A stretch of 64,000 nt of DNA from Sphingomonas sp. Lineage in GTDB: Bacteria; Pseudomonadota; Alphaproteobacteria; Sphingomonadales; Sphingomonadaceae. Both the position numbers and the translations under genes were made by a program. The stretch spans positions 186,001 through 250,000 of the forward strand of contig NZ_JAIERS010000005.1 in the NCBI RefSeq assembly GCF_019746665.1. The letters run 5' to 3'. The notes beneath the pieces were generated by a model. The model ran no database searches. It had not been told where the DNA came from and worked only from the letters and a program-made list of their open reading frames with translations. This document shows positions 18,702 to 27,105 of this stretch, one piece after another (the stretch's first letter is position 1; every line of letters begins with the position of its first letter).

Positions 18702-19930
18702 TCGCCGAGCCCTGCCTCGTTCACGAACAGCGCGCCGCCCGTCACCACCCGCTCGCCGGGCTTCAGGCCCGCCAGGATGCGCGTCATCCCGCCGGCGCTT
18801 TCGCCGACCTTCACCGCGCGGGCGACGAAATTGCCGCCCTGGCGCTGCACCCAGACGCGGGCGTCATCGCCTTCATAGATCACCGCCGGCGCGGGCACGA
18901 TCACCGTCGCGCTCGCCGAGGCGCGCGGGCGGATCGAGAAGCTCGCCGACATTTGCGGCTTCAGCGCGCGATCGGGGTTGGCGACGCTCGCGCGCACCGC
19001 CAGGCGGCGGCTCGCGGGATCGAGCGCGGCGGCGACATTGTCGATCACCGCGCGGAACTGGCGGCCGGGAAAGGCCGGGGTCGTCACCTGCACGGTGTCG
19101 CCGACATGGATCATCGGCGCCTGTGCCTCGGGCACCTGCGCGACCAGCCAGACGCGCGAGAGATCGGCGATCGTCATCAGCGCGGTGTCCTGCGCGCTGT
19201 CGACATATTGGCCGGGGGCGACGTTGCGCTGGGCGACGGTGCCGCTCGCCGGCGCGCGGAAGACGAGCGCGCCGCCGCCACCCTGGCCGCCCGCGCCGAA
19301 CAGCGCGAGCTTGTTGCGCGCGGCCGCGAGCGCGGCGAGCGCCGCGCGGCGGGTCGATTGCGCGGCGACCAGATCGGTCTGCGCCTGGCGATAGTCCTTC
19401 TCGGCGCCGCCCGCCGTTTCGAACAATTCCTTCTGCCGCTTGGCGGTCGCTTCGGCGGTGGCGAGCTGGGCGTCGGCGGTCGCGACCTGCGCCTGCGCGG
19501 CGAGCAGCGCGTTGCGGGCATCGACCACGCTCGCCGATTCGAGCGAGAAGAGCGGCTGGCCGCGCCGCACTTCCTGGCCGGCGTCGACGAACACCCGCGC
19601 GACCTGCGCCGGGAAGGGCAGGATCACCGGCGTGCTCTGGTTCTGGTCGACGCTGATCACGCCGGTCGCCGCGAGCAGCGCGCCGGGATCACCGAAGCCC
19701 GCCGGCGCGATCTTCATCTGGCTGAGTTGCGACGGCGTGAGGGTGACGGTGCCCGGCGGCGGCGCGGCGGCCTCCGCCTCCTTGGGCGCCAGCAGCGCGC
19801 GGACCCCGCCGAGCAGGAGCGCGATCAGCAAGATGCCGCCCGCGACGATCCCGATCAGCAGCCATTGCCGCTGGCGCGGCAAAGAAGGCGCGGCCGGTAG
19901 CGGCCGCGCGGCATGTGCTTCATCGTGCAA
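18698..19930 (-). CDS. RND efflux periplasmic adaptor (membrane fusion protein, CzcB type)
   Basis: 410 residues. A cytosolic N-terminus is followed by a TM anchor at ~25-45, then a beta-barrel/lipoyl half, an alpha-helical coiled-coil hairpin (~150-220), the second lipoyl half and a beta-barrel. It bridges pump and channel. The start is TTG 19930, preceded by AGGA; no in-frame ATG offers a better alternative. It is the first gene of the operon. A palindromic operator candidate lies 81-99 bases upstream. Confidence 0.9.
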   Translation of the reverse strand: MHDEAHAARPLPAAPSLPRQRQWLLIGIVAGGILLIALLLGGVRALLAPKEAEAAAPPPGTVTLTPSQLSQMKIAPAGFGDPGALLAATGVISVDQNQSTPVILPFPAQVARVFVDAGQEVRRGQPLFSLESASVVDARNALLAAQAQVATADAQLATAEATAKRQKELFETAGGAEKDYRQAQTDLVAAQSTRRAALAALAAARNKLALFGAGGQGGGGALVFRAPASGTVAQRNVAPGQYVDSAQDTALMTIADLSRVWLVAQVPEAQAPMIHVGDTVQVTTPAFPGRQFRAVIDNVAAALDPASRRLAVRASVANPDRALKPQMSASFSIRPRASASATVIVPAPAVIYEGDDARVWVQRQGGNFVARAVKVGESAGGMTRILAGLKPGERVVTGGALFVNEAGLGE

Positions 19931-20010
19931 GGCGTGATCCTATGAAGAAACCTGGAGCTGTCAGCCGCGCTTACAGCCCAGTGTCATAGCGCAATCAAGC
20001 GGGCAGTATT

Positions 20011-20029
20011 GTAAGTTACCAACACTTAC
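20011..20029. promoter_or_regulatory. Palindromic operator candidate for the RND efflux operon
   Basis: GTAAGT-TACCAAC-ACTTAC, a perfect inverted repeat with 6-base arms and 7-base spacer, in an AT-richer region between the efflux operon and a plus-strand gene. On the minus strand a TACAAT hexamer (20008-20013) overlaps the left arm and could be a -10 element, so a bound repressor would block transcription. Size and symmetry suit TetR- or MarR-type repressors. No regulator gene is adjacent. Confidence 0.5.
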
Positions 20030-20144
20030 CGAGATTTCACAATGCATTTAGCCGGGGTTATTCTGTAGAAACTGTAATGTTTCGCACCTGCTCGCAAAGA
20101 GTGCTCCGGGGAACGGCGGGGGTGGAACGTGCGTTTTTGCCGGC

Positions 20145-20600
20145 ATGGCGGCCTCCTCCCTTGTTCGCTACGCGCTGGCTTTGCTCGCGATTATCGGCGG
20201 GGGCGGTTTGGCCGGCCTGTTCTTCGCGCAGTTCGCGCTATCGGGGCTGAACCCCTTTTATCAGAACGCGCCGCTACCGGGTCCGCTGGTCGCGGTGCCC
20301 GAGCCCGGCCCCGCCGCCCCGCCCGAAAGTATTCCGGCGGTCGCCACCGCCGGCTGGTCGTACCCCGCGCCTGCGGTGGACCGCATCGGCTATGACCCCG
20401 GCCCGCCCGACCCGTCGCTCGATCGCGACGAGCGGCCGCCGCCGCCCGAGCCGTTGCTCGTCGATGACCGCCCGGCGCCGCGCGCCACCATCGCCACGCT
20501 CGCCACCGCGCCCACCTCGGCGACCAGCACCCCGGTGGTCACGGAGGTCAGTCCGCCGCCGCCGGTCAGCGTCGCTACCGCCGACGATCCGTCGCGCTGA
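20145..20600 (+). CDS. Proline-rich single-pass membrane protein, function unknown
   Basis: 151 residues. One N-terminal TM segment (about 8-30, YALALLAIIGGGGLAGLFFA) is followed by a proline- and alanine-rich, low-complexity tail with acidic PPPPEP stretches. It resembles the cell-wall-spanning linkers of TonB-like or envelope proteins but lacks a recognisable C-terminal domain. There is no strong SD. The antisense strand is also open, as is common at this GC content, so reality of the gene is probable rather than certain. Confidence 0.55.
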   Translation: MAASSLVRYALALLAIIGGGGLAGLFFAQFALSGLNPFYQNAPLPGPLVAVPEPGPAAPPESIPAVATAGWSYPAPAVDRIGYDPGPPDPSLDRDERPPPPEPLLVDDRPAPRATIATLATAPTSATSTPVVTEVSPPPPVSVATADDPSR

Positions 20601-20668
20601 TTGCGCTCGGCGCGCCGGCTGTGCCAAAGGCGCGCGCAATCATAGAAAGCTTCGCGGAGAGTCGGCTT

Positions 20669-22165
20669 ATGCGCATCATCGATCACGTCATCGCCGGAGG
20701 CGCCGGCGGCGCCGCGAGCCGCCAAGGCGAGGTGTTCGATCCCAACAGCGGCCAGGTGCAGGCGCACGTCAATCTCGGCACCGCCGCCGATCTGGAGCGC
20801 GCGGTCGCGGCTGCCCAAGCCGTCCAGCCGCGCTGGGCCGCGACCAATCCGCAGCGCCGCGCGCGCGTGCTGTTCAAGTTCAAGGAACTGGTCGAGGCCA
20901 ATATCGACTCTCTCGCGCATCTGCTGGCGAGCGAACATGGCAAAGTGGTCGCCGACGCGCGCGGCGACGTGCAGCGCGGGCTCGACGTAATCGAGTTCGC
21001 CTGCGGCATCCCGCATCTGCTGAAGGGCGATTACACCCAGGGCGCGGGGCCGGGGATCGACGTTTATTCGATGCGCCTGCCGATCGGCATCGGCGCCGGG
21101 ATCACCCCGTTCAACTTCCCGGCGATGATCCCGATGTGGATGTTCGGCGTCGCCATCGCCTGCGGCAACGCCTTCATCCTGAAGCCCAGCGAGCGCGACC
21201 CCAGCGTGCCGGTGCGGCTCGCCGAGCTGATGGTGGAAGCCGGCGCGCCCGAGGGCGTGCTGCAGGTGGTGCATGGCGACAAGGAGATGGTCGACGCGAT
21301 CCTCGATCATCCCGCGATCGGGGCGATCAGCTTCGTCGGCTCGTCGGACATCGCGCATTATGTCTATCGGCGCGGGGGCGCGGCGGGCAAGCGCGTCCAG
21401 GCGATGGGCGGCGCGAAGAACCACGGCATCGTGATGCCCGACGCCGATCTCGACCAGGTCGTCGCCGAGCTGTCGGGCGCGGCGTTCGGCTCGGCGGGTG
21501 AGCGCTGCATGGCGCTGCCGGTGGTGGTGCCGGTGGGTGACAAGACCGCCGATGCGTTGCGCGAAAAGCTGCTCCCCGCGATCCACGGCCTGCGCGTCGG
21601 CGTCTCGACCGATGCCGAGGCGCATTATGGCCCCGTCGTGAACGCCGCGCACAAGGCGCGCGTCGAGGCATGGATCCAGAAGGGCGTCGATGAAGGCGCC
21701 GAGCTGGTGGTCGACGGGCGCGGCTTCACCCTCCAGGGGCACGAACAGGGCTTCTTCATCGGCCCCTCGCTGTTCGACCGGGTGACGCCGGCGATGGAAA
21801 GCTATCGCGAGGAAATCTTCGGCCCGGTGCTGCAAATCGTCCGCGCGCCCGATTTCGAAACCGCCGTCCGCCTGCCGAGCGAGCATCAGTACGGCAATGG
21901 CGTCGCGATCTTTACCCGCAACGGCCACGCCGCGCGCGAGTTCGCTGGCAGAGTGAATGTCGGCATGGTCGGCATCAACGTGCCGATCCCGGTGCCGGTC
22001 GCCTATCACACCTTTGGCGGCTGGAAGCGCTCGGCGTTCGGCGATGTGAACCAGCACGGCCCCGAAGGCGTGCGTTTCTGGACCAAGATCAAGACAATCA
22101 CCCAGCGCTGGCCCGATGGCAGCGCCGATGGCAGCAACGCCTTCATCATCCCGACGATGGGGTGA
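20669..22165 (+). CDS. mmsA: CoA-acylating methylmalonate-semialdehyde dehydrogenase
   Basis: 498 residues. It converts methylmalonate semialdehyde (from valine) or malonate semialdehyde with NAD and CoA to propionyl-CoA or acetyl-CoA. Aldehyde dehydrogenase fold with the nucleophile C280 in AGERCMALP and the NAD-pocket FNFPAMIPMWM that marks MmsA. The C-terminus has KRSAFGD. Start at ATG 20669 is set by GGAGAG upstream; an earlier in-frame ATG (20621) gives a non-conserved extension. It stands alone here, at the edge of the catabolic region. Confidence 0.93.
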   Translation: MRIIDHVIAGGAGGAASRQGEVFDPNSGQVQAHVNLGTAADLERAVAAAQAVQPRWAATNPQRRARVLFKFKELVEANIDSLAHLLASEHGKVVADARGDVQRGLDVIEFACGIPHLLKGDYTQGAGPGIDVYSMRLPIGIGAGITPFNFPAMIPMWMFGVAIACGNAFILKPSERDPSVPVRLAELMVEAGAPEGVLQVVHGDKEMVDAILDHPAIGAISFVGSSDIAHYVYRRGGAAGKRVQAMGGAKNHGIVMPDADLDQVVAELSGAAFGSAGERCMALPVVVPVGDKTADALREKLLPAIHGLRVGVSTDAEAHYGPVVNAAHKARVEAWIQKGVDEGAELVVDGRGFTLQGHEQGFFIGPSLFDRVTPAMESYREEIFGPVLQIVRAPDFETAVRLPSEHQYGNGVAIFTRNGHAAREFAGRVNVGMVGINVPIPVPVAYHTFGGWKRSAFGDVNQHGPEGVRFWTKIKTITQRWPDGSADGSNAFIIPTMG

Positions 22166-22207
22166 GGGGGCGGGGCTCTTCCAGCAAGGGTGATCCGCAG
22201 GGCCGGT

Positions 22208-22234
22208 GTCGCCCCGCATCAAGCGCGGGGCGAC
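22208..22234. repeat. REP-like hairpin between convergent mmsA and GST genes
   Basis: GTCGCCCCGC (22208-22217), ATCAAGC, GCGGGGCGAC (22225-22234): a perfect 10-bp stem. It carries the CTTGA-type core (here on the minus strand) that is also found in the elements at 36678 and 58544. There is no T-run, but it may still act as a bidirectional terminator. Confidence 0.7.
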
Positions 22235-22261
22235 GGCCTGTTCCGCGATGTTCCTGAAGCG

Positions 22262-22957
22262 CTAGGCGACCACCTTCGCCGTCTGCCCGAACAACAGCTT
22301 CTTGGCTTCCTCGGTCATCACCGGCTGGGCGCTCACCGCCTTGCCCTTGGCATAGGCCTCGATCGTCGCGGGCCGCGCCTTGATCGCCTCGAACCAACGC
22401 TGCAGGTTCGGGAAATCCTCGAGCTTCTGGCCCTGCGCCTCGTAGGGGACGATCCAGGGATAGCTCGCCATGTCGGCGATCGAATAGTCGCCGGCGATAA
22501 AGTCCCGCCCTTCCAGCGCCTTGTTCAGCACGCCGTACAGCCGGTTGGTTTCGTTGACATAGCGGTTGATCGCATAGTCGATCTTCTCGGGCGCATAGCG
22601 GTTGAAATGGTGGTTCTGCCCCGCCATCGGCCCCAGCCCGCCGACCTGCCAGGCGAGCCATTCCAGCACCTTATACTTGCCGCGCACGTCGCCGGGCAGA
22701 AACTTGCCGGTCTTTTCCGCCAGATATTGCAGGATCGCGCCCGATTCAAAGATGCTGATCGGCGCGCCGCCATCGGCGGGGGCATGATCGATGATCGCGG
22801 GCATACGGTTATTGGGAGCGATCTTCAGGAAATCGGGCTTGAACTGATCGCCCGCGCCGATGTTGACCGGGGTGATCCGATATTCCAACCCCGCTTCTTC
22901 CAGGAACATCGTGATCTTGTGGCCATTGGGGGTGGGCCAATAGAAGAGTTCGATCAT
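22262..22957 (-). CDS. Glutathione S-transferase family protein (YfcG/YghU-like)
   Basis: 231 residues from ATG 22957 (AAGAGGCG upstream); an in-frame upstream codon adds seven residues with no homology value. The N-terminal thioredoxin-like domain begins IELFYWPTPNGHKI, the pattern of nu-class/disulfide-reductase GSTs that use Thr/Asn rather than Tyr/Ser. It contains the glutathione-binding PNNRMPAIIDH. The C-terminal all-helical domain follows from about residue 90. Role: glutathione-dependent disulfide reduction or conjugation. It is followed on the same strand, across a short gap, by the MFS gene's 3' end. Confidence 0.9.
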   Translation of the reverse strand: MIELFYWPTPNGHKITMFLEEAGLEYRITPVNIGAGDQFKPDFLKIAPNNRMPAIIDHAPADGGAPISIFESGAILQYLAEKTGKFLPGDVRGKYKVLEWLAWQVGGLGPMAGQNHHFNRYAPEKIDYAINRYVNETNRLYGVLNKALEGRDFIAGDYSIADMASYPWIVPYEAQGQKLEDFPNLQRWFEAIKARPATIEAYAKGKAVSAQPVMTEEAKKLLFGQTAKVVA

Positions 22958-22999
22958 CTCACGCGCCTCTTGTTGCACTAGCCGAGCTAAGATGGGGCG

Positions 23000-24220
23000 T
23001 CAGTTGGTCGGCGCAACGGCCGGCGCGATGCGCGGTAGGACGAAACGCGCGACAATCACCAGCGCCGCCACCCCCAGCACCGCCGCGAGCGCGAAGGCGG
23101 CGCCCGGAAAGCCGCGTTCGGCGCCCAGCGCCAGCGCCTGGCTCATCATCAGCGGCCCGGCGATCGCGGCGACGCTGCCCACGCTCGCCATCCCGCCCTG
23201 CAGCGCGCCCTGGTTGCGCGCATCGACCAGCCGCGAGAGCAGCGCGTTGGTGGAGGGGAAGACGAACCACTGCGCGAAGCCGAGCAGGATCACCGCGTAC
23301 ACCAGCCCCGGTCCCGGGATGAACGCATAAGCGGCGAAGGCGAGCGTGCCGGCGGCGATGCCGATCAGCATCGCGCGTGCCTCGCCCAGCAGCTTGATCG
23401 CGCGCTGGGTGATCAGCGCCTGCGTCACGATCATCACCGCGCCCGAGGCGGCGAGCGACCAGCCGATCTGCCCTTCGCTCCAGCCGAAGCGGATCTTCGC
23501 CCAGAAGGTCCAGGCGGAAGGATAGACCATGTGCGCCAGCTGCCACACCAGCGCGGTCAGGATCAGCGGCGCGGCGCCGCCCGCCTGGCGCAGCGGGGCG
23601 AAGGCGCCGAGCGCGTTGGCGCGGCGCCATTCGAAGGGGCGGCGATTTTCGGGCGCGAGCGTTTCGGGGAGCAGCAGCGCGATCCCGACGGCGTTGAGCA
23701 GCGCGATCACCGCCGCCGCCAAAAACGGCGCGCGCGGATCGAGCCCGGCGAGCAACCCGCCCAGCGCCGGCCCCAGAATGAACCCAAGCCCGAACATCGC
23801 CCCCATCAGCCCGAAGCGCGCGCCGCGCTGCTCGGGCGGGGTGACGTCCGCCAGCACCGCGTTGGCCGGGCCATAGACCGCGCCCGTCACCCCGGCGATC
23901 ACCCGCCCCAGGAACAACCAGGCGAGCGTCGGCGCGAACGCCATCAGCGCATAATCGAGCCCGAACGCCAGCATACATGCCAGGATCACCGGCCGCCGTC
24001 CGTACCGATCCCCCAAATTGCCGATCACCGGCCCGGCGAAGAACTGCGCGGCGGCGAACGCCATCAGCATGTAGCCGCCGATCCGCGTCGCTTCGGCGAG
24101 CGGCAGGTGGCTCAACCGCACGATCAGCTGTGGCAGCACCGGCAAGACGATGCCAAAGCCAATGGTATCGATCAGCACCGCCGCCAAAACGATCGAAACG
24201 GCGCGATTTGTCCCTGCCAT
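23000..24220 (-). CDS. MFS transporter of the TCR/Tet (tetracycline-efflux-like) family
   Basis: 406 residues with 12 predicted TM helices. The loop 2-3 signature is GNLGDRYGRRPV and motif C is GFILGPALGG in TM5, the antiporter signature of DHA1 drug exporters. It resembles TetA-type proteins, but chromosomal relatives of this kind in sphingomonads often have no proven resistance role, so the substrate is left open. GST is transcribed in the same direction downstream. Confidence 0.9.
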   Translation of the reverse strand: MAGTNRAVSIVLAAVLIDTIGFGIVLPVLPQLIVRLSHLPLAEATRIGGYMLMAFAAAQFFAGPVIGNLGDRYGRRPVILACMLAFGLDYALMAFAPTLAWLFLGRVIAGVTGAVYGPANAVLADVTPPEQRGARFGLMGAMFGLGFILGPALGGLLAGLDPRAPFLAAAVIALLNAVGIALLLPETLAPENRRPFEWRRANALGAFAPLRQAGGAAPLILTALVWQLAHMVYPSAWTFWAKIRFGWSEGQIGWSLAASGAVMIVTQALITQRAIKLLGEARAMLIGIAAGTLAFAAYAFIPGPGLVYAVILLGFAQWFVFPSTNALLSRLVDARNQGALQGGMASVGSVAAIAGPLMMSQALALGAERGFPGAAFALAAVLGVAALVIVARFVLPRIAPAVAPTN

Positions 24221-24292
24221 ATCCGGTCCCCTGTCGGTTCCTGCCTTAGCAGCCCAGGGCGTGGCGGGTAAGCGGGTAGGGCGGCGGGTATC

Positions 24293-24321
24293 TTGCCTCT
24301 TTGCAACCCGCGGCTTCTATG
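24293..24321 (+). promoter_or_regulatory. Possible promoter of the first acyl-CoA dehydrogenase pair
   Basis: TTGCCT (24293-24298), 17-base spacer, TCTATG (24316-24321), about 49 bases before ATG 24370. The -10 resembles that of the TonB receptor promoter (TCTATT). Confidence 0.35.
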
Positions 24322-24369
24322 CCATTCCCATACCCGATATTCAGAATCGGCCCGAAGGGACCGCTTGTC

Positions 24370-25584
24370 ATGGCTACTGCGCCCGAACTCGAAGCCCGAA
24401 CGCTCGACGATTTCCGTGCCGAGGCGCGCGCCTGGCTCGCCGAGAATTTCCCGCCCTCGCTGAAGGGCAAGGATAATGCCCTGTCGGTGCTCGAAGGCCC
24501 GCATCAGCCGAGCGAGGACGAGGCGCGCTGGCAAAAGGCGATGGGCGAGAAGGGCTGGGGCGTGCCGACCTGGCCCAAGCAATATGGCGGCGGCGGCCTC
24601 ACCCGCGCCGAAGCGCGCGTGCTGCAGGAGGAAATGGCGCGGATCGGCGCGTGGAACCCGATTGGCGGCATGGGGGTGATGATGTTCGGCCCGACGCTGC
24701 TCGAATATGGCAGCGAGGCGCAGAAGCTGGAGCATATCCCGGCGATCGCCAAGGGCGAGGTGCGCTGGTGCCAGGGCTATTCGGAGCCCGGCGCGGGCTC
24801 TGACCTCGCTTCCTTGCAAACCTTCGCCGAGGATATGGGCGATCACTATATCGTGAACGGCCAGAAGACCTGGACGAGCGGCGGGCAATGGGCCGACAAA
24901 TGCTTCGCGCTGGTCCGCACCGACAAGACCAAGAAGCATGAAGGCATCAGCTTCCTGCTGATCGACATGACGTCGCCCGGGGTCGAGGTGCGGCCGATCC
25001 GCATGATCAGCGGCCAGTCGCCCTTCTGCGAAACCTTCTTCACCAATGTCCGCGTACCGAAGGAAAATCTGGTCGGCGTGCCGGGGCAGGGCTGGACGAT
25101 CGGCAAGCGCCTGCTCCAGCATGAGCGCAATTCGCTTTCCGGCGGCGGGTCGAACGCCGGACGGATGTTCGCGGGCAAGCCGCTCAGCCAGCTCGCCAAG
25201 GAATATCGCGGTGCCAACGATAACGGCCAAGTCGCCGACCAGGATCTGCGGATGCGGCTGGTGCGCCACGAGATGGACCAGCGCGCTTTCATGCTCACGC
25301 TGCGCCGCGCCGCGCTCGAGGCGAAATCGAACCAGGGGCCGTCCGCCGCCACCTCGATCATGAAGAATGTCGGCGCGCGCCTCACCCAGGACCGCGCCGA
25401 ACTGGCGATCGAGATCATGGGGATGGCCGGGCTGGGCTGGGAAGGCGAGGGCTTCAGCGAGGCCGAACTCGCCCAGACGCGCACCTGGCTGTGGGGCAAG
25501 GCGGTGTCGATCTATGGCGGATCGACCGAAATCCAGAACAATGTGATCGCCAAGCGCATCCTGGGGATGCTCGATCACCAATAG
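24370..25584 (+). CDS. Acyl-CoA dehydrogenase, large-type subunit of a pair
   Basis: 404 residues. Flavin-dependent oxidation of an acyl-CoA to its 2-enoyl-CoA. The central beta-domain motif WCQGYSEPGAGSDLASL contacts FAD and substrate. The C-terminal motif is YGGSTEIQ, where medium-chain enzymes have YEGT with the catalytic Glu; here that position is Gly, so the base must lie elsewhere or in the partner subunit. Start ATG 24370 with GAAGGGA upstream; an earlier in-frame ATG adds 23 non-conserved residues. A smaller ACAD follows after about 100 bases, the arrangement of heteromeric ACADs. Confidence 0.9.
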   Translation: MATAPELEARTLDDFRAEARAWLAENFPPSLKGKDNALSVLEGPHQPSEDEARWQKAMGEKGWGVPTWPKQYGGGGLTRAEARVLQEEMARIGAWNPIGGMGVMMFGPTLLEYGSEAQKLEHIPAIAKGEVRWCQGYSEPGAGSDLASLQTFAEDMGDHYIVNGQKTWTSGGQWADKCFALVRTDKTKKHEGISFLLIDMTSPGVEVRPIRMISGQSPFCETFFTNVRVPKENLVGVPGQGWTIGKRLLQHERNSLSGGGSNAGRMFAGKPLSQLAKEYRGANDNGQVADQDLRMRLVRHEMDQRAFMLTLRRAALEAKSNQGPSAATSIMKNVGARLTQDRAELAIEIMGMAGLGWEGEGFSEAELAQTRTWLWGKAVSIYGGSTEIQNNVIAKRILGMLDHQ

Positions 25585-25684
25585 GTAGGCCGGCCCCGAC
25601 ACGGGTGCAGGAGGAGAGGGGGGCGCAGGCGGCGGCGCGCGAGACCGCCGCCCGCCTTTCCCGGCAACAGCGAGAGGTCAAGCA

Positions 25685-26746
25685 ATGGCGGTGCTGAACG
25701 ACGAACAAGTGATGCTGCGCGACATGGTGCGCGAATGGGCCGACAATGAATCGCCCGTCACCGCCTTCCGCAAGCTGCGCAACGCCGGCACCGCCGAGGG
25801 TTTCGACCGCGACGCCTGGGGCAAGCTCGCCGAGATGGGGCTCGCCGGGATCGTGATTCCGGAAGAGTTCGGCGGCAGCGATTTCGGCTATCTCTCGCTC
25901 GGGCTGGTGCTGGAGCAATTGGGGCGCAACCTCGCCGCTTCCCCCCTCGCCGCGAGTGCCGCTGCTGCCAGCGCCATCGTGCTGGGCGGGTCGAACGCCG
26001 CCAAGGCGCAATATCTGCCGCAAATCGCGAGCGGTGCGCTCGTCGCGACGCTCGCGGTGGACGAAGGCCCGGTGCATGATCCGGCGCGGATCGCGACCAC
26101 CGTGACGGGCGGGCGGCTCACCGGCACCAAGGCGTTCGTCGCCGAAGGCGACAGCGCCGGCCTGTTCGTGGTCGCCGCGACCGACGGCCTCTATCTCGTC
26201 GCGGGGGACGAGGGGGTGACGCGCCAATCGCGCCAGATGGCCGACAGCCGCAGCCACGCCGACATCCGCTTCGAAGGCGCGCCGGCCGAAAAGCTCGACG
26301 TCGCGCCGCAAGCGATCATCGACCGCGCGACCGCGGCGGTGTGCGCCGAAATGCTCGGCCTGGCGACGCAAGCGTTCGAGACGACCAACGATTATCTCAA
26401 GACGCGCGTGCAGTTCGGCCAGACGCTTTCCAGCTTCCAGGCGCTGCAACACCGCATGGCCAAGCTGTTCACCGAGATCGAGCTGATGCGATCGGCGGTG
26501 GAGGGCGCTTTCGAGGCGATCGACAGCGGCCGTTCGGACATCGACCAGGCGGTGAGCCTCGCCAAGGCGATCGCCAGCGATACCGCCAAGCTCGCGAGCC
26601 GCGAGATGATCCAGCTCCACGGCGGCATCGGCATGACCGACGAGCATGACGCGGGCTTCTACATCAAGCGCTCGGCGGTGCTCGAGGCGATGTGGGGCAA
26701 CGCCGCCTATCACCGCGAACGGTTCGCGCGCCTGAACGGCTATTGA
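25685..26746 (+). CDS. Acyl-CoA dehydrogenase, small-type subunit of a pair
   Basis: 353 residues, shorter than a classical 380-residue ACAD and with a degenerate middle domain (SRSHADIRFEGAPAEKL). The C-terminal helical domain carries LHGGIGMTDEHDAGFYIKRS, matching the small partner in the second pair at 39742-40869. It lies on the same strand about 100 bases after the large subunit gene, so they are very likely co-transcribed. A substrate such as a branched, cyclic or steroid-like acyl-CoA is a possibility, not a conclusion. Confidence 0.88.
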   Translation: MAVLNDEQVMLRDMVREWADNESPVTAFRKLRNAGTAEGFDRDAWGKLAEMGLAGIVIPEEFGGSDFGYLSLGLVLEQLGRNLAASPLAASAAAASAIVLGGSNAAKAQYLPQIASGALVATLAVDEGPVHDPARIATTVTGGRLTGTKAFVAEGDSAGLFVVAATDGLYLVAGDEGVTRQSRQMADSRSHADIRFEGAPAEKLDVAPQAIIDRATAAVCAEMLGLATQAFETTNDYLKTRVQFGQTLSSFQALQHRMAKLFTEIELMRSAVEGAFEAIDSGRSDIDQAVSLAKAIASDTAKLASREMIQLHGGIGMTDEHDAGFYIKRSAVLEAMWGNAAYHRERFARLNGY

Positions 26747-27105
26747 GCGCCTAACGCGCGGGGCGCCTGCCCCGGCGGCCAATACCGGGCGACGCGGCTC
26801 CTTGATCCTGCCGGAATCGCCGCTGGTTGGCCGATCGCGGGCCGCCGGCGACGGCGTCGTTTACCCAATTGACGATCCTGAAGGTGCGGCGATGCGTCCG
26901 CCAATTGCCCATTGCCGCGCTGCCGCAATTTTCGAATAACGGTCCGGCTGGGGTAGGTCCGGCCAGGTCATGTCGGTCCAGCACCGAACGCGAGAAACGT
27001 AGCGTTTTGCAACGCGTGTTTTGCTTGACGTCAACGCCGGTCCATTGTCTATTCGAGGATAGGGTACGGTGCCCGTAAGCGGCCTGGCCCAGATGGGAGA
27101 GACTG
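26747..27105. other. 359-base intergenic region upstream of the TonB receptor
   Basis: No gene is supported. It holds the promoter candidate at 27025-27053 and a short inverted repeat GCGTT-TTGC-AACGC (27004-27017) just before it. The rest shows nothing recognisable. Confidence 0.6.
27025..27053 (+). promoter_or_regulatory. Promoter candidate for the TonB-dependent receptor
   Basis: TTGACG (27025-27030), 17-base spacer, TCTATT (27048-27053), about 53 bases upstream of ATG 27106. The -35 is part of a perfect 10-base palindrome, TTGACGTCAA, which could also be a regulator site. Confidence 0.6.

Noticed and set aside
20390..22222. 610-codon minus-strand frame opposite mmsA
   Set aside because: No motif or SD, composition typical of an antisense shadow of mmsA.
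22146..22261. Rho-independent terminator between mmsA and GST
   Set aside because: The 10-bp hairpin lacks a T-run on either strand, so it is listed as a REP-like repeat.
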